From: Cepaea nemoralis
Taxonomy: Eukaryota; Mollusca; Gastropoda; Stylommatophora; Helicidae
Direction: 5' to 3'
Assembly: GCA_014155875.1 (NCBI GenBank)
Contig: JACEFZ010017448.1
Coordinates: forward strand, 793,501 to 857,500
Length of the DNA: 64,000 bases
The notes under the pieces were generated by a model. It was not told the DNA's origin. It ran no database searches and saw nothing but the letters and a program-made list of their open reading frames with translations. The translations under genes were made by a program, and so were the position numbers. Shown one piece after another: positions 50,480 through 63,039 of the stretch (position 1 is the first letter of the stretch; each line of letters starts with the position of its first letter).

Positions 50480-51500
50480 AGTTAGAGCATTGCTTTGCTG
50501 ATCCAACAGCTTCTGCAGCTTGTCATATTCCAGATGTATTGATGTTACCTTTCCTCTGGAGTAAATTAAGCAGGCTGCCATGAGTCTGCCCAGCAGGAAA
50601 AGTAACAGACAACAGTTCAGGAACTAGTTAGTATTAGTGAGGAATATTCACAGGGAATGGAAAGAAAGAACTAGAAGGAATATAGGCCTAAAGTTAAGAG
50701 CCAATCAGATAGGGAGCCCAGGTCACATGATGGATCGGGCGAGCGGGGAAGCCGGCGGACACATTTTAGTCTGCTAAGAACCGCATTGACGGCCACGTCA
50801 CAAAAACAGAGAGCTAGAGTTGAAAGCCAAGGAGAACAAAGAAAGTATCCATCATGAAAGTTTATTCAGAGTTTGTGAAGACAACTTATGCAGCCACCAA
50901 CAATCTGTAATGACTTGCAGAGATGCAATCGCAACCAGGCAACTGGAGACAAGACGGTACACGAGCGAATTGAGCTGTACCGTTTGGGCGAGCCAACAGG
51001 CCTGTGTTGACCGCCAGTTGAGTTGAGCCACCAGATTGTAAGTAGGGCAGTATTAACCATTAGTGTGTAGGAAGTCTAGTATCAACAGTCATGATGAAAG
51101 GTTATGGAGTGGTAGGTAGATAGGTGCTGGTGGGAATCTGTATACAGCACTAATGTGCCGACATAGCCAATGCTGATGCTGCTGTTGTTTAGTAAACATT
51201 GTTTGTTCACTCCATACCTGTGACGCAACTGTTATTGGCTGATTTCTTGTGTGCGCACATTCAGAACTGTCAGTGAAAGCTGTAAACCCCTAGCAGTTTG
51301 TAATCATACCCCTATCAGCACATTGGCACAGGCTGATAGAGGGATCATGCTGCATGGTCTCTACAATTCAACCCAGGCTTTGTGCCATGGAGAGGTATAA
51401 CTCCATCACTGGTCCCCGCCATGAGATGTATTTATTTTGCCTTTTTTTTAAGCACTATGTCACAAACTTATCATCTGTCAAAACGGTCAGATGCCAGTAT
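50480..51500. other. Downstream flank of copine, dispersed repeats only
   Basis: 50485-50560 and 51330-51500 match 48040-48330 in the opposite direction. 50600-51250 shows nothing I recognise. Confidence 0.45.
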
Positions 51501-51689
51501 TAGTAGTAAGTTTTAAATAAACATGACTGAAGTGTAAGGTTTTAAATATAATATATACATAGAGTGACTAGAATATGTGTCAGATTTTGGTTGAAGGAAC
51601 AAGATTATTATATTTGTGGAAGGTGTAGAGTTCTACAGTACAACTGAGGGCAGTTCATAGGAGGACCTGAGTGGATTATGACCTTCCAC

Positions 51690-52130
51690 AACTCTAGGAC
51701 AATTAGATCCATAAGTGGAGCAGAGTGGTGACATGGTCTATTTTAGTTCTAGGACTGTCAGATCTATCAGTGTAGCGGAATGGTAACATGGCTTTCCATA
51801 GCCTTAGAACTGTCAGTGAAGTAGAATTGTGGCATGGCCTTCCATAGTTCTAGGACTATCAGATCTATCAGTGAAGCATAGTTGTGACATGGCCTTCCAT
51901 AGTTCTAGGACTGCCAGATCTATCAGTGAAGCATAGTTGTGGCATGGCCTTCCATAGTTCTAGGACTGTCAGATCTATCAGTGAAGCATAGTTGTGGCAT
52001 GGCCTTCCATAGTTCTAGGACTGTCAGATCTATCAGTGAAGCATAGTTGTGGCATGGCCTTCCATAGTTCTAGGACTGTCAGATCCGTCAGGGTAGCAGT
52101 ATGGTGACATGGCCTTCCATAGTTCTATAA
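51690..52130 (+). repeat. 55-bp minisatellite downstream of copine
   Basis: About eight copies of GGCCTTCCATAGTTCTAGGA plus CTGTCAGATCTATCAGTGAA, the middle four almost identical. Confidence 0.92.
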
Positions 52131-52394
52131 CTGAGACCATCATGGAAGTGTCTGAAACTACTTGTGATTGTTAAATATCTGTGATCATATAAAATCCTTA
52201 TACTTTGCCTTAAGATATGTATATGCAGCAGAATGTTAGCACTGTTGTATAAAGACTGTCTGCTTTATATGTTCTCTTCCAAATCTGCATTTATAGTAAC
52301 TTTTTTACATCATTCATTCATTTTTTTAAAGTTATATAACTAAATGTATTTTGTAAAATCATTTATTCAAAGTTGTTTCTATTAAACATTGAAT

Positions 52395-53900
52395 GTAAAG
52401 GTACTTTGTGGCCTTGTTTAGTCTTTCCTCTTCTACGCTGGGATGTAGAGGTACTTTGTGGCCTTGTTTAGTATAAGACCAAACTAATTCACAAAATCCT
52501 ACATCGGAATGCCCCAAATTACCTTTGGCCATTGTTTGAATATAATGCTAGACACAGTAAACGATTAAATATATTACACATTCCGAAGCCTAGGATAGAC
52601 TTATACAAAACAAGCTTAACGTACTCTGCAGCTCAGCTGTGGAACAATCTTCCATATAAAACAAAAGACATCACCAATCCCTATACATATAATCGCAAAT
52701 TATTTGAACACTATCTCAGTACGGATTACCTTCCCCCTTAATAATAGAAGTAATAATAATAATAAAACCCTAGTATGACAGCCAGTCCCCTTTTGGTAGG
52801 CCAGTATATGCCACATAGCTAATAACAAGTGCCACACCAGTTATTACTATTACTGAGTCGTGTAGTATTGATTTTTAATTTTTCCACATGCCTTTATAAT
52901 GCATATCTTTTATATTGTTGCTGTTTTCAGTTAGCCTTGAATGATGTGTGAATGGTATAATGTATGAAAGAGAGTGATAAAAGGGCAGAATGTTAGACGG
53001 GCCTGCGTGCCCAATTCTTAACCCTTTCAAAATAAAGTTTTGTTGTTGTTGTTGTTTGCTCTTCTACGCTGGGATTTAGAGGTACTTTGTGGCCTTGTTT
53101 AGTTTTTCCGCTTCTACGCTGGGATGTAGAGGTACTTTGTATCTTGTTTAGTCTTTCCTCTTCTACGCTGGGATGTAGAGGTACTTTGTGGCCTTGTTTA
53201 GTTTTTGCCACTTCTACTCTGGTATGTAGAGGTACTTTGTGGCCTTGTTTAGTTTTTCCACTTCTACGCTGGTATGTAGAGGTACTTTGTGGCCTTGTTT
53301 AGTTTTTCCACTTCTACGCTGGTATGTAGAGGTACTTTGTGGCCTTGTTTAGTTTTTCCGCTTCTACGCTGGGATGTAGAGGTACTTTGTGGCCTTGTTT
53401 AGTTTTTCCACTTCTACGCTGGGATTTAGAGGTACTTTGTGGCCTTGTTTAGTTTTTCCACTTCTACGCTGGGATGTAGAGGTACTTTGTGGCCTTGTTT
53501 AGTTTTTCCGCTTCTACGCTGGGATGTAGAGGTACCTTGTATCTTGTTTAGTCTTTTCTCTTCTACGCTGGGATGTAGAGGTACTTTGTATCTTGTTTAG
53601 TCTTTCCTCTTCTACGCTGGGATGTAGAGGTACTTTGTGGCCTTGTTTAGTTTTTCCACTTCTACTCTGGTATGTAGAAGTACTTTGTGGCCTTGTTTAG
53701 TCTTTCCTTTTCTACCCTGGGTGTAGAGGTACCTTATGGCCGTGTTTAGTCTGTCCTCTTATACCCTCGGATATAGAGGTACTTTGTGTCTGTGTTTAGT
53801 CTTTCTTCTTCTACCCTGGGATATATAGGTACTTTTCTACGTTAGGGTGTCAAGATACTTGAAACTCATGTTTAGTTTTTCCTCTTAGATTCTGAGATGT
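52395..53900 (+). repeat. 52-bp minisatellite split by a LINE
   Basis: Units CTTCTACGCTGGGATGTAGA plus GGTACTTTGTGGCCTTGTTT at 52395-52475 and 53058-53900, about 17 in all, increasingly diverged after 53700. Confidence 0.95.
52476..53057 (+). mobile_element. CR1/Jockey-like LINE 3' end inside the minisatellite
   Basis: Encodes TKLIHKILHRNAPNYLWPLF and, open at 52532-52741, RLNILHIPKPRIDLYKTSLT and YSAAQLWNNLPYKTKDI, a common end of LINE reverse transcriptases. A 300-base 3' UTR ends AATAAAGTTTTG plus TTG repeats. Repeat units on both sides mark the insertion. Confidence 0.88.
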
Positions 53901-54770
53901 AGAGGTACCCCACATACATGTTGTATTGATTTTAACACATTAAAGTGAATTATGTCTTAATTAACAAAACAAAGGTAAGTGCAATGCCTCATAGAACAAT
54001 CAACCCTGGAGTAATATATTACTAGGCAGGCAAGCTCTGTACTATCAAGTTGCCAATGAGTTATTAATAATGTTTTGTAAAGTTGTTTTTGGCTTTATTT
54101 AAATACTCAGGTTATTTATATCTATTCTCATATCTTTCTATGTTGTTACACAAGGAGACATGATTGGTCAATTTCATTGTCATAATGTGTCCAAAGGAAG
54201 GGCATGATAGGCTGGTGTCATTACAGTGTTACTCAGAGAGAGAATTGATTGGTTGTTATATTGTGGCATTACACAAGGCAAGACTTGGTTGGTCAGTATC
54301 TTTGTGATATGACTCAAGAGGAGACATGTTTGGCCAGTACAATTATGATGATAAATTACACTGTGATGTTTGACATCTTGAATGTTGCTGCCAAATTTGT
54401 ACCAAGTCATAAACATTCCCTTATTTAGGTGATAATTGGGGGAGGAAAATTGTTTAAGAACCAGCGTGTCTGCTTATAAAATAACACAGTTTATAGCACA
54501 ATATACGATCTATGGAACCCCTGCCAGGTCTTTAACCTGGAATTAGCTGTGAGAGAACTAAAAGCTGCTCAAATTATGATCAAGAACATTTACTTATATT
54601 GTCAAGTATACATTTGTTGATGTATTCTTTCTAACTATGCAGCTTAATTTTGATTGCTTATTTATTATATTGACTTTGTTTTGTCTCTTCCAACTATGCC
54701 CAAAGAACATATATGTATATATTTTGTTGCTTTTAAGATAATGATTTTCTTATCTGGCAATCTCTTAAAG

Positions 54771-55100
54771 CAGTGGTTATCAACCTTTTTTGGCCCGTGC
54801 CCCCCTTCACCATATTTTTAGGACGTCAATCTCCCCCCCCCCCCATATCTTTAGAATGACATTCCCCCCTTTCGTATTTCCTCCCTAAAAATTTCCCCCG
54901 CCCCTACACAGTATACGTAATAATTGAAGCTAAATTTAATAGCACATACTAAAACAAGTCTAGACGTCCACATAAAACGTGATTTGTGGGTCTACTTACT
55001 TTATTAAATGAATTTTAGAAGGGTGAGACGTACAGAACCGTAAAGTATGAAGGGAAAAACAAGATCAAGTAATCGGTTCTTGTATTAACGCAATCTTGAA
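54771..55100 (-). mobile_element. hAT-like element fragment
   Basis: One end CAGTGGTTATCAACC at 54771; the interior (TAATAGCACATACTAAAACA, CACATAAAACGTGATTTGTG) is the reverse complement of 29180-29440. The other end is missing. Confidence 0.8.
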
Positions 55101-55437
55101 ATAATCTTCAAGTGATTGTATGCTTGAAGCCTCATCAAGGCAAATTTGTAAAATTAACCGGGTCTCTCAGGCTAACCTGGTTTAAAAAGGATTCCAGGAA
55201 AATGTTCTGGGAAGGTGGCCAGTGGGGTATTGACCCCATCACCCATTGCGTGCTGTATTGTTCTATAAAAATATGGGGTTAGCACCATATAGCCAGTATG
55301 CCTTTAGACATGTAAATGGGTCATTTACTTACCTGTGCTTTAAGGGTGAATATGATGTAGTGATTGTGCTGTGAAAGTTGTCTTTCTCTGATGTCCACAG
55401 TCTGGTCAGTGGCATTACCTATTATGTATATCTATAA

Positions 55438-55545
55438 TCTTCTTCTTCTGTGTTCATCCAGGGTGTTTTTTCAGATTTAATTGCATTGTGCCAAGTTTAT
55501 TTGCGCCCTTAGTCTGGCACTTCCGATTTCTGTGGGTGATATCTA
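55438..55545 (-). mobile_element. SINE family C, short copy
   Basis: TTCTTCTTCTGTGTTCATCC (antisense of the tail) to TTCCGATTTCTGTGGGTG. It joins directly to the next minisatellite. Confidence 0.7.
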
Positions 55546-56640
55546 TAATCTGACCGGTGAAGTTGCCTGTTGAATATGACTACAGTCTGACCAGTGAGAT
55601 TGCCTATTAGATATGACTACAATCTGACCAGTGAGATTACCTGTTGGATATATCTACAATATGACCAGTGAGGTTGCCTGCCTGTTGGATATATCTACAA
55701 TCTGGCCAGTGAGGTTGCCTGCCTGTTGGATATATCTACAATCTGACCAGTGAGATTGCCTATCTGTTGGATATATCTACAATCTGGCCAGTGAGGTTGC
55801 CTATTGGTTATGTCTGCAATCTGGCCAGTGAGATTGCTTTCCTGTTGGATATATCTACAATCTGACCAGTGAGATTGCCTGTCTGTTGGATATATTGTTG
55901 GATATATCTACAATCTGACCAGTGAGATTGCCTGCCTGTCGGATATATTGTTGATATATCTACAATCTGGCCAGTGAGATTGCCTGTTGGTTATGTCTGC
56001 AATCTGGCCAGTGAGATTGCTTTCCTGTTGGATATATCTACAATCTGACCAGTGAGATTGCCTATCTGTTGGATATATTGTTGGATATATCTACAATCTG
56101 ACCAGTGAGATTGCCTATCTGTTGGATATATCTACAATCTGGCCAGTGAGATTGCCTGTTGGTTATGTCTGCAATCTGGCCAGTGAGATTGCTTTCCTGT
56201 TGGATATATCTACAATCTGACCAGTGAGATTGCTTTCCTGTTGGATATATCTACAATCTGACCAGTGAGATTGCCTGTCTGTTGGATATATTGTTGGATA
56301 TATCTACAATCTGACCAGTGAGATTGCCTGTCTGTTGGATATATTGTTGGATATATTTACAATCTGGCCAGTGAGATTGCCTGTTAGATATAGCTACAAA
56401 CATGTTCAATGAGGTCACTTATTGTATATCTACAATCTGGCCAGTGCAGTTGCCTGTTGGATATGACTACAGTCTAGCCAGTGAGATTGTCTGTTGCATA
56501 TGACTACCATCTGGCCAGTGAGGTTGTCTGTTGCATATGACTACTATCTCGCCAGTGAGATTGCCTGTTAGATATAGCTACAAACATGTTCGATGAGGTC
56601 GCTTATTGTATATCTACAATCTGGCCATTTATATAGTCTG
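55540..56640 (+). repeat. 42-bp minisatellite (GATATATCTACAATCTGACC)
   Basis: About 25 units of GATATATCTACAATCTGACC plus AGTGAGATTGCCTGTCTGTT, with a higher-order pattern of about 190 bases in the middle. Confidence 0.95.
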
Positions 56641-56927
56641 ATCATTGAGGGTGCTTGTTGGGTACATATACAATCTGGTAATTTAGGTTGTGCCTTATTA
56701 TAGTTATAGTCCGGCCAATAGGCTCACAACTGTAAGTGGTGTTCTATTCAGCCATTGGTGACTTCTGCTTGTCAGTTATAGAGTCCCGGATGTTAGATAT
56801 CCATGTGTTGTATACTGCTTGCTTGATGTTCTGTTTATTTTTATCAATAAATATCAGGTAATGGCAAAAACATGGATTTGTGTTTATCCATGACAATTGA
56901 TTATAAAAACATTGTGATTGTTCCTCT

Positions 56928-56928
<1 letters not shown>

Positions 56929-56962
<34 letters not shown>
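56929..56962 (+). repeat. GA dinucleotide run
   Basis: About 15 GA units. The following 56963-57470 has no supported gene. Confidence 0.95.
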
Positions 56963-57477
56963 CTGGTGTATTCAATCATCAATCAAGTACCTTTGGCTCC
57001 AACACTTTGTCTCTCACTTTGCTTCTTCACTGACAGACTGCTGTTCGTGTTTCTCTTGGCGTTATCTTCCCACTTATCTTATTGCCTACCTCTTGCAACA
57101 CTTTCCTCTAGTTTGGTTTCTATAAAATTTGCCATGGTTTTAAATATAAAAAGTTCTCTTTTATCTGCCATCAGGTATGTTGGGTATATGGTGTTGGCCC
57201 CTTATTTGTCTAGAACCAGCAGTATTTGGTGGGTGATGTGGTCAGTGTCCCTCTAGCCTCCTTGACCTCCCATGACATTTCCATGTATACATTTTAGGCT
57301 GCGCTGAACTAGGAGCCCAGGTCCATTTTAAGAAAGGTCAGCTTCATGGGGATTTCAACACCTGGCCGACAGGCAAACAGGCTAGGCATTGTGCTGCCTT
57401 GGCATTCTCATCTTAAAATGTGGCCAGAACATGTTATTATTAACTTAAGATTGACTAGGCCAGCTCTCAGTGTCAGT

Positions 57478-57850
57478 TGTTTCTTCTTCTTCTCTTCCTC
57501 TGTCTTCTTTTTCTTCTTCCTCTGCTCCTCCTCTTTCCATTCCTTCTACATCTATTTTTGTTCTTTCTCATCCTTGCTCTATGATCGTTTCCTATATTCA
57601 GTCTAAACAAAATGATGAGCTGCCTCTATGGATCCAGTCATCAGCAGGAAATCATCATGGAAGACAACTCCTCCTCCTTTTCTTCCTCTTCTTCTCCCAT
57701 TCCTTCTACATTTTCCCCCTTCTCTACCTCTCTTCCTCCTCCTTGCTCTATGATCATTTCACATACTCATAATCTAAACAAAGAGACGATCTCTCCATGT
57801 ATCCAGTCATCAGTAGAAAGTCATGGATGGCCTAGTTTTTTTTTCCCCAT
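57478..57850 (+). repeat. Two tandem copies of a 180-bp pyrimidine-rich unit
   Basis: Both copies contain CATTCCTTCTACAT, CTTGCTCTATGATC, TCTAAACAAA and ATCCAGTCATCAG in the same order. Confidence 0.8.
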
Positions 57851-58235
57851 TTTCATCTCCCCAGTCCAGATATGAGTCACAAAAGAAGGGGCACATCTAC
57901 AGTACCTATGTGTATTCTGGAGTCTGAGGACCATTTTGGAAAGTGACCTGGTCAGTTTGGTCAGGTACCATGTGGAGATCTTGTCTATACTGGCCTCCAG
58001 TTCCTACATTATCTAGTGCTACAGTGGGTTTGTCTGGGTTACTGCTGCTATTCTCTGGCTCCATGTGTGTTTGTATAAGGGGCGTTATTTGAAATCCGTT
58101 CGTGCCGCACCGCGCATAATTGTGTACGTTGAACACGATCAAGTCATAGTCATGTGATAAGTACTGACCAATGAATAAAAGAGCATGTGCTTATTGTCCC
58201 ATGGTGCATAGGTTCTGTTTCTGACTGTTGAGAAA

Positions 58236-59973
58236 ATGGTTGGGTTGATCCAAAATCCATCCAAAGAAGCTCAAAGAGCGGTGATTCAGTTTCTTTCATT
58301 TGAAGGATGTCGACCAGTGGACATTCATCAAAGAATGCAGACAACGTATGGTAACAAATGTGTGTCGAAGACAACAGTGATAGTGGGCACAAATGTTTCG
58401 GAAAGGACGTCAGTTCACGACAGATCTTCGACGGCCCGGTCAAGTGCATATTATTGCAACAGAAAAAAACCAAACCAAAATTGATGTAGCAGTACAGATG
58501 AACCATTGTCGAAGTATACGTTCGCTAGCGAAAGAATTTGATGTGTCAGTTGGAACAATTCAAAAAGTCATTCGTAAGAAACTGCAATATCGGAAGGTGT
58601 GTTCACAGTGGGTACCACAGATGTTGACCGACCATCAAAAAGAGGAATGCGTGGGATGGTGTTTGAACCATTTGCTGCATTACAGAGTGAAGGGTCATGC
58701 ATTTCTCTTCCGCATAGTGGCAGGCGATGAATCATGGTGTCACCACTTTGAGCCGAGCATCAAAAGAGAGAGCATGCAATGGAAGCATGCTGGATCACCA
58801 AAAGCAAAATAATTCAAGTTAAGGTTTCTGCTGGTAAGGTTATGCTGAGCGCATTTTTTGACCATGAAGGCCTATTGTTGGCTGACTTTAAAGATTGATT
58901 TATTGATTGATCTAGGAACCGACATCACAGCATTCGGGGCATTCCCATAGGTGCTCCGTCCCCATCCTCAGCAGCCAGTGAAGAGTTCCAACACCAATAG
59001 TACCAGTAGCAATCTGATTATAAGTTCGTCTAGCCTTTCCTCTGAGCGTCAAGCGTCGGCCAGATCCCCTTGTCACTCCTCGCTGCCTCATTCTTGCCAG
59101 ACCATCATAATGCATTTGCTCCTCCGAGGTGTACACGTGCTCCCATAAAGCCACAACCACGTCTGCCTTGTCATGCATCAATACTCCACCAAGTTTTGCA
59201 GAGCCAGCCAGTCTGTCCGCCTGTTCGTTCCCCAGAACACTGGCATGCCCCGGAGAAAAGATCCAGGCGATGCTTGCCACCCATGACCTCCGAAGCGAAG
59301 CAAGCCACTCTGCCCGAAGCTTGCCTGTCCTCACCTTCCTCAGCATGCTTTCTGAGTCAGTTACAATCACGATGTGTGTGTGTGTGTATCGTATTCTCCA
59401 TCCAGCAGAAAGCTGCACTGACCACCTCCACTCTTAAGCTAGATGTTGTGGTATCATATGCCAAGCTCTCCTGCACCAAACGTCGGCCATTAGATTTTGC
59501 TATGAACCCCCAGGCACTTCTCCTACCTCTCGACACCGAACCATCTGTGTAGCTAATCACATCACCCGAGCGAGCATTAACCTGAATTAGTTGCTGGTTT
59601 TCCACTTTAAAGAACCTGGTGTCAACATCATCTCTACCCACTACTTGCAAACACTAGTCAAGCTGCAAAAAGCCATCAAGAATAAACAACCCGGCATGCT
59701 TTCTCGCTGTATGATTTTGTTGCACAATAATGCTCGTCCGCATGTCGCAAAGATTGTGAAGGAAGCATTAGCAAGGAAGAAGTTGGAAATTCTGCAACAT
59801 CCAGTCCTGATTTGTCACCATGTGATTTTCATTTGTTTGGACCTCTAAAAAAAGTTCTCAAGGGGCAACGATTTCACACAGATGCAGACGTAATGAATGC
59901 GGTAAACACTTGGTTCAGTGAGCAACCACAATCCTTTTTTGCGGACAGCATTTGCCGCCTACTTAAGCAATGA
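58236..59973 (+). pseudogene. mariner transposase pseudogene
   Basis: Coding remains at 58236-58390, 58393-58812, 58825-58894 and 59604-59973 in changing frames, ending RLLKQ and TGA. The DNA-binding and catalytic halves are both recognisable. The region 58895-59603 is foreign (LINE). Confidence 0.9.
58895..59603 (-). mobile_element. RNase H LINE fragment inserted in mariner
   Basis: Ten-base duplications ACTTTAAAGA at 58885-58894 and 59604-59613. Minus strand encodes RNase H: SYTDGSVSRG (D), SSLRVEVVSAAF (E), VTDSESM (D), NEQADRLAG (D), then EHLWECPEC. The 3' tail is ATCAATCAATAAATCAAT. A TG/CA run near 59373-59388 has expanded inside the coding part. This LINE differs from the CTAA-tailed one. 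Confidence 0.93.
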
Positions 59974-60825
59974 GATGCTTGCCTGAATGCCTACGGCTTC
60001 TTCTGACCAACCCATGGTGCATAATTCATTCAAAATGAATGCTTTATTTAATTCTACCACACCTGTTAATGTTTCTTTCATGCTTTTGTAATAAAGCCAT
60101 TGGAACGGGTTTCAATGAACGGCCCTAATACTTTCTCTTGATAAGTATCTTTGCTGCTTTCAATGAGACCCTGTGGCGATATTATCCTTTCTATGTGCCT
60201 TTTTTGTCAGCTGCTTCATTTCCTGTAACACCTCACAGTGTTGGTTGGTTGCGAATTCCCTGGAAAACTGGGCTGTCACTAAGTCTGATGCAATGGCGTA
60301 CAGGTAGTTTGAACCTTGAAAAGGGCATTATATTTATCAAAGTGTGTTTGGTGTTGAGACTTTCACCCAACACCGGCACCAAAGTACCATCTCCATGACA
60401 GCTGTATTACAGAGATCGCGGTCCTCTCTCCTAGCTCAGAAACCAGCGGGGCGTACAAGTCCGGTACTGGAACTTCAGGTTTGATGAGAGGCATATTAGG
60501 ATATAACTAGGTCATCATTCTGCATAGCACATACTGAATGGCTGAGATCTTGGGATGGATTTAGATATGCGATTGTCAACAAGGCTTCATATATTCTAGG
60601 TCACGGCATATAAGGTGTGGTGGTCAATTCCATTCATCGCCATCTTTCCTTCCCAGACAATTCTGAAAAGTGTCTTGTAGCCATGTTTTTTATTAGGCTG
60701 GGGAAAAGAATTGGCCTTCCGCTGCTGGGGATGGAATCCAAATCACTATTTGGTAGCTAACAGCACTAACCTCTATGTCACCGAGTCTCCTGTATATGCC
60801 ACAATTTATCCCCGGGATGGCTAAC

Positions 60826-60956
60826 CCGGTCAACAAATGCCCGCAGAAGTCGGATGTGTGGGCCTAACGGCGCAAGAACGCAGCTTTGCTATAAACAGGC
60901 ACAACGCAATCACATCCGGGGAAAAAAAACTCTGGATGAACGCAGAAGAAGAAGTC
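60826..60956 (+). mobile_element. SINE family C, best-preserved copy
   Basis: AACCCGGTCAACAAATGCCC to GGATGAACGCAGAAGAAGAA. Used as the reference for the other copies. 60130-60820 before it has no gene I can support. Confidence 0.8.
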
Positions 60957-61002
60957 ACAATTTAAACTCAGAACAATTGAAAAGGAAATTACAGAATTAA
61001 AT

Positions 61003-61170
61003 ATAGGGTGTGTTTTTAATGACTGCAATTTTTGAAAATATTGGCTGTCCAAGTTTTGTATTTACCTATTATGTAGCATGAACTTGTTCATCAACAGAGG
61101 GTGAATACAAAACTTGGACCAGCAATATTTTCAAACACTGCACAGACATTAAAAATACACTCTATATAAG
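61003..61170. mobile_element. Hairpin MITE
   Basis: Inverted repeat with arms of about 65 bases: TATAGGGTGTGTTTTTAATG to TTTTGTATT at the left and its near complement up to AATACACTCTATATA at the right, with about 35 bases between. TA at both edges suggests a Tc1/mariner-type origin. Confidence 0.85.
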
Positions 61171-61499
61171 CAACAGGATATCACAGAAACAAACACTAAC
61201 AAACGCGGTGTTTTATAGTTTTACTTGTGAAGATCCAAGCTGGCAACTTGAACTAGGTTGATGTCTCCTCAGAGGAGAGTGAATCCCATGATAATATTTT
61301 ACCGCCTCATGTTTCGGTTGACCAGCCAACCATTAGCTCTTTGTGTTGTTTTGTGGTAAACAAGTCTATTATTTGTGTTTTCGAGTTATTATTCCAAATT
61401 GACTAATTGAAAACCTTGTAATTTCCTTGTCTTCTGTGAAGCATTAAAAAGTCAACTATTGTGAATTGTGGAGCATTGTTAAGTTTTGTTATTACTCTA

Positions 61500-61618
61500 T
61501 TATGCACAAAACGATCAATGTAAACTTCAATGTAAGAGTAGTACTAATACTATTAATATGCACAAAACTATCAATGTAAACTTCAATGTAAGAGTAGTAC
61601 TAGTAGTAGTAATGTACA
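61500..61618 (+). repeat. 59-bp direct repeat
   Basis: ATGCACAAAAC, TCAATGTAAACTTCAATGTA and AGAGTAGTACTA occur twice in a row. Confidence 0.9.
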
Positions 61619-61639
61619 GAAATGTATTGTAATACTATA

Positions 61640-62105
61640 AACCTACGTTACTTTAAAATAATCTGTCATCTCCTTCCGTGACTTCGGGGCTCGAGCTTTC
61701 TGTGCGGCGATGTTGTGTATCTTACGCAGAAGTAGGATCAATGTTGCATTTTCCTTCTCTTGCATTTCAAACCAGTTGATGCACTTTGATAACATTGCTT
61801 CTGCTTCTGAGTGGCTAGTTGTATGTTTTTTAGTTAAGAACTGATCCTTCCTCGTCATAAATTTCTTCTTCTTCAGTGGTAGTGACACTAGAAACAATTT
61901 CATCATCGTTCTAAATTTCAAAGCCTCCATCCATTTTGTCACATTCCAACCAATCTGTTACTTCTTCTGGCGCAATGTTTTTACTGTTTAGTCCTACATT
62001 GTTGCACAATTTCGTCAACACTAACAGTTTCAGTTTCGTCAATAGGTTCAGGCAAGTGTTTATTCCACCCATTCTTTAATCGAAGTTTTACTGTATATCA
62101 ATTGC
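61640..62105 (-). pseudogene. Tigger/pogo transposase C-terminal remnant
   Basis: Minus strand 61942-61643 encodes HTTSHSEAEAMLSKCINWFE, ATLILLLRKIHNIAAQKARA and MTDYFKVT, the end typical of Tigger/pogo transposases (SHSEA, two helices, then an ITDYF-like tail). Upstream on the same strand a shifted frame gives RLKNGWNKHLPEP and VSVDEIV. The DNA-binding and catalytic parts are absent. Confidence 0.75.
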
Positions 62106-62454
62106 TAGAGACAGAGCCGTTGGAATATCCTTAGAAAATTAACAAGTATTGAACGGCACTCCTCGAAGTAAAGAAAAGAAGTTGTGATTATGGAATACAT
62201 TAGATATCTTTTAAAAGTACACATTGAGGGGAAGAAAAATAGGAGGTAGGAGCACGAAGATGTAGAAAAGAAACTATATAGCAGTAGCTATATTATAGAA
62301 ATATTGTTCCCTGGGCGAGATGCCGTCATCATTTGAAGGCGGCAGGTTGGAATTCCTGCGTGTCTTTAGCTATAGTAACGCTACACCTTTCAATTTTAAT
62401 ATCGTCTAGTGTGCCCTATTTTATCAGCATCTTTCCTCTACGTCTGTGAGAGCT

Positions 62455-63035
62455 AATCATCATCATCATCTTCCACGTTTGCAGTCAAGCGTCGTGGGCA
62501 GTAATAATAAAACGCGCCAGCGCCCTATGATGGGTGACACTGGATAGTGTTATTCCGTGTGATTGTACAATATCTTTGATGTTGTCAATCCATTTACTTC
62601 TCGGGTGTCTATTCGCTCTCGCATAAGATCTTCTTTGATGTAGTACCGGTGCTGGTAGTTGATGGCCGAACCATTTGATCCTCTGCCTTTTCATTTACGT
62701 GGCGCAAGATGCTGACCCCCATTGTCCGTCTGATAACATCAATTCTTACTCGGTCTCGAACAGTTAAGTTGGCAGCTCTTCTGAAGCATCGCATCTCGCA
62801 GGTGTTGATTTTGCGTAAGTGTTGTTTGGATAATTTCCAAGTTTTACATTAATAACATGGGGTTGATGTAAATATGCTATTTATTATGTCACTTTGCGGA
62901 CGTATATTTAGAAGTTTCAGTATGAGTGATAGTTGATATGTAAGCGCACTTGCTTTATGGCATCTGATTTCAATGTCTCTGTCTATTCTGCCGTCTTCTG
63001 TGATCATACTTCCAAAATATTTGAATTCTTTAACT
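62455..63035 (-). mobile_element. LINE 3' end, second family
   Basis: Minus strand encodes RVRIDVIRRTMGVSIL, MKRQRIKWFGHQLPAPVLHQ, RRSYARANRHPRSKWIDNIK and DIVQSHGIT. It ends at the CATCATCATC run at 62456. Same family as 41720-42345. Confidence 0.85.
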
Positions 63036-63039
63036 TGTT

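Larger units (their letters stand above)
58076..60128 (+). mobile_element. mariner-type DNA transposon, interrupted and decayed
   Basis: Inverted ends of about 28 bases (TAAGGGGCGTTATTTGAAAT at the left; complement of TTAGGGCCGTTCATTGAAAC at the right) sit inside TA dinucleotides. The transposase begins at 58236 with the helix-turn-helix (RPVDIHQRMQTTYG, then SIRSLAKEFDVSVGTIQKVI). The catalytic core has GDESWCHHFEP, LLHNNARPHV (usual Asp is Asn) and, out of frame, SPCDFHLFG. The spacing fits DD34D mariner. Frameshifts near 58385, 58825 and 59800, an Asp-to-Asn change, and a LINE insertion make it dead. Confidence 0.93.

Noticed and set aside
53058..53700. Regular direct repeats resembling a CRISPR array
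   Set aside because: Units abut with no unique spacers, and the genome is eukaryotic; it is a minisatellite. The same applies to 49043-49580 and 55540-56640.
59070..59552. 160-codon plus-strand frame
   Set aside because: Antisense shadow of the RNase H LINE coding region.
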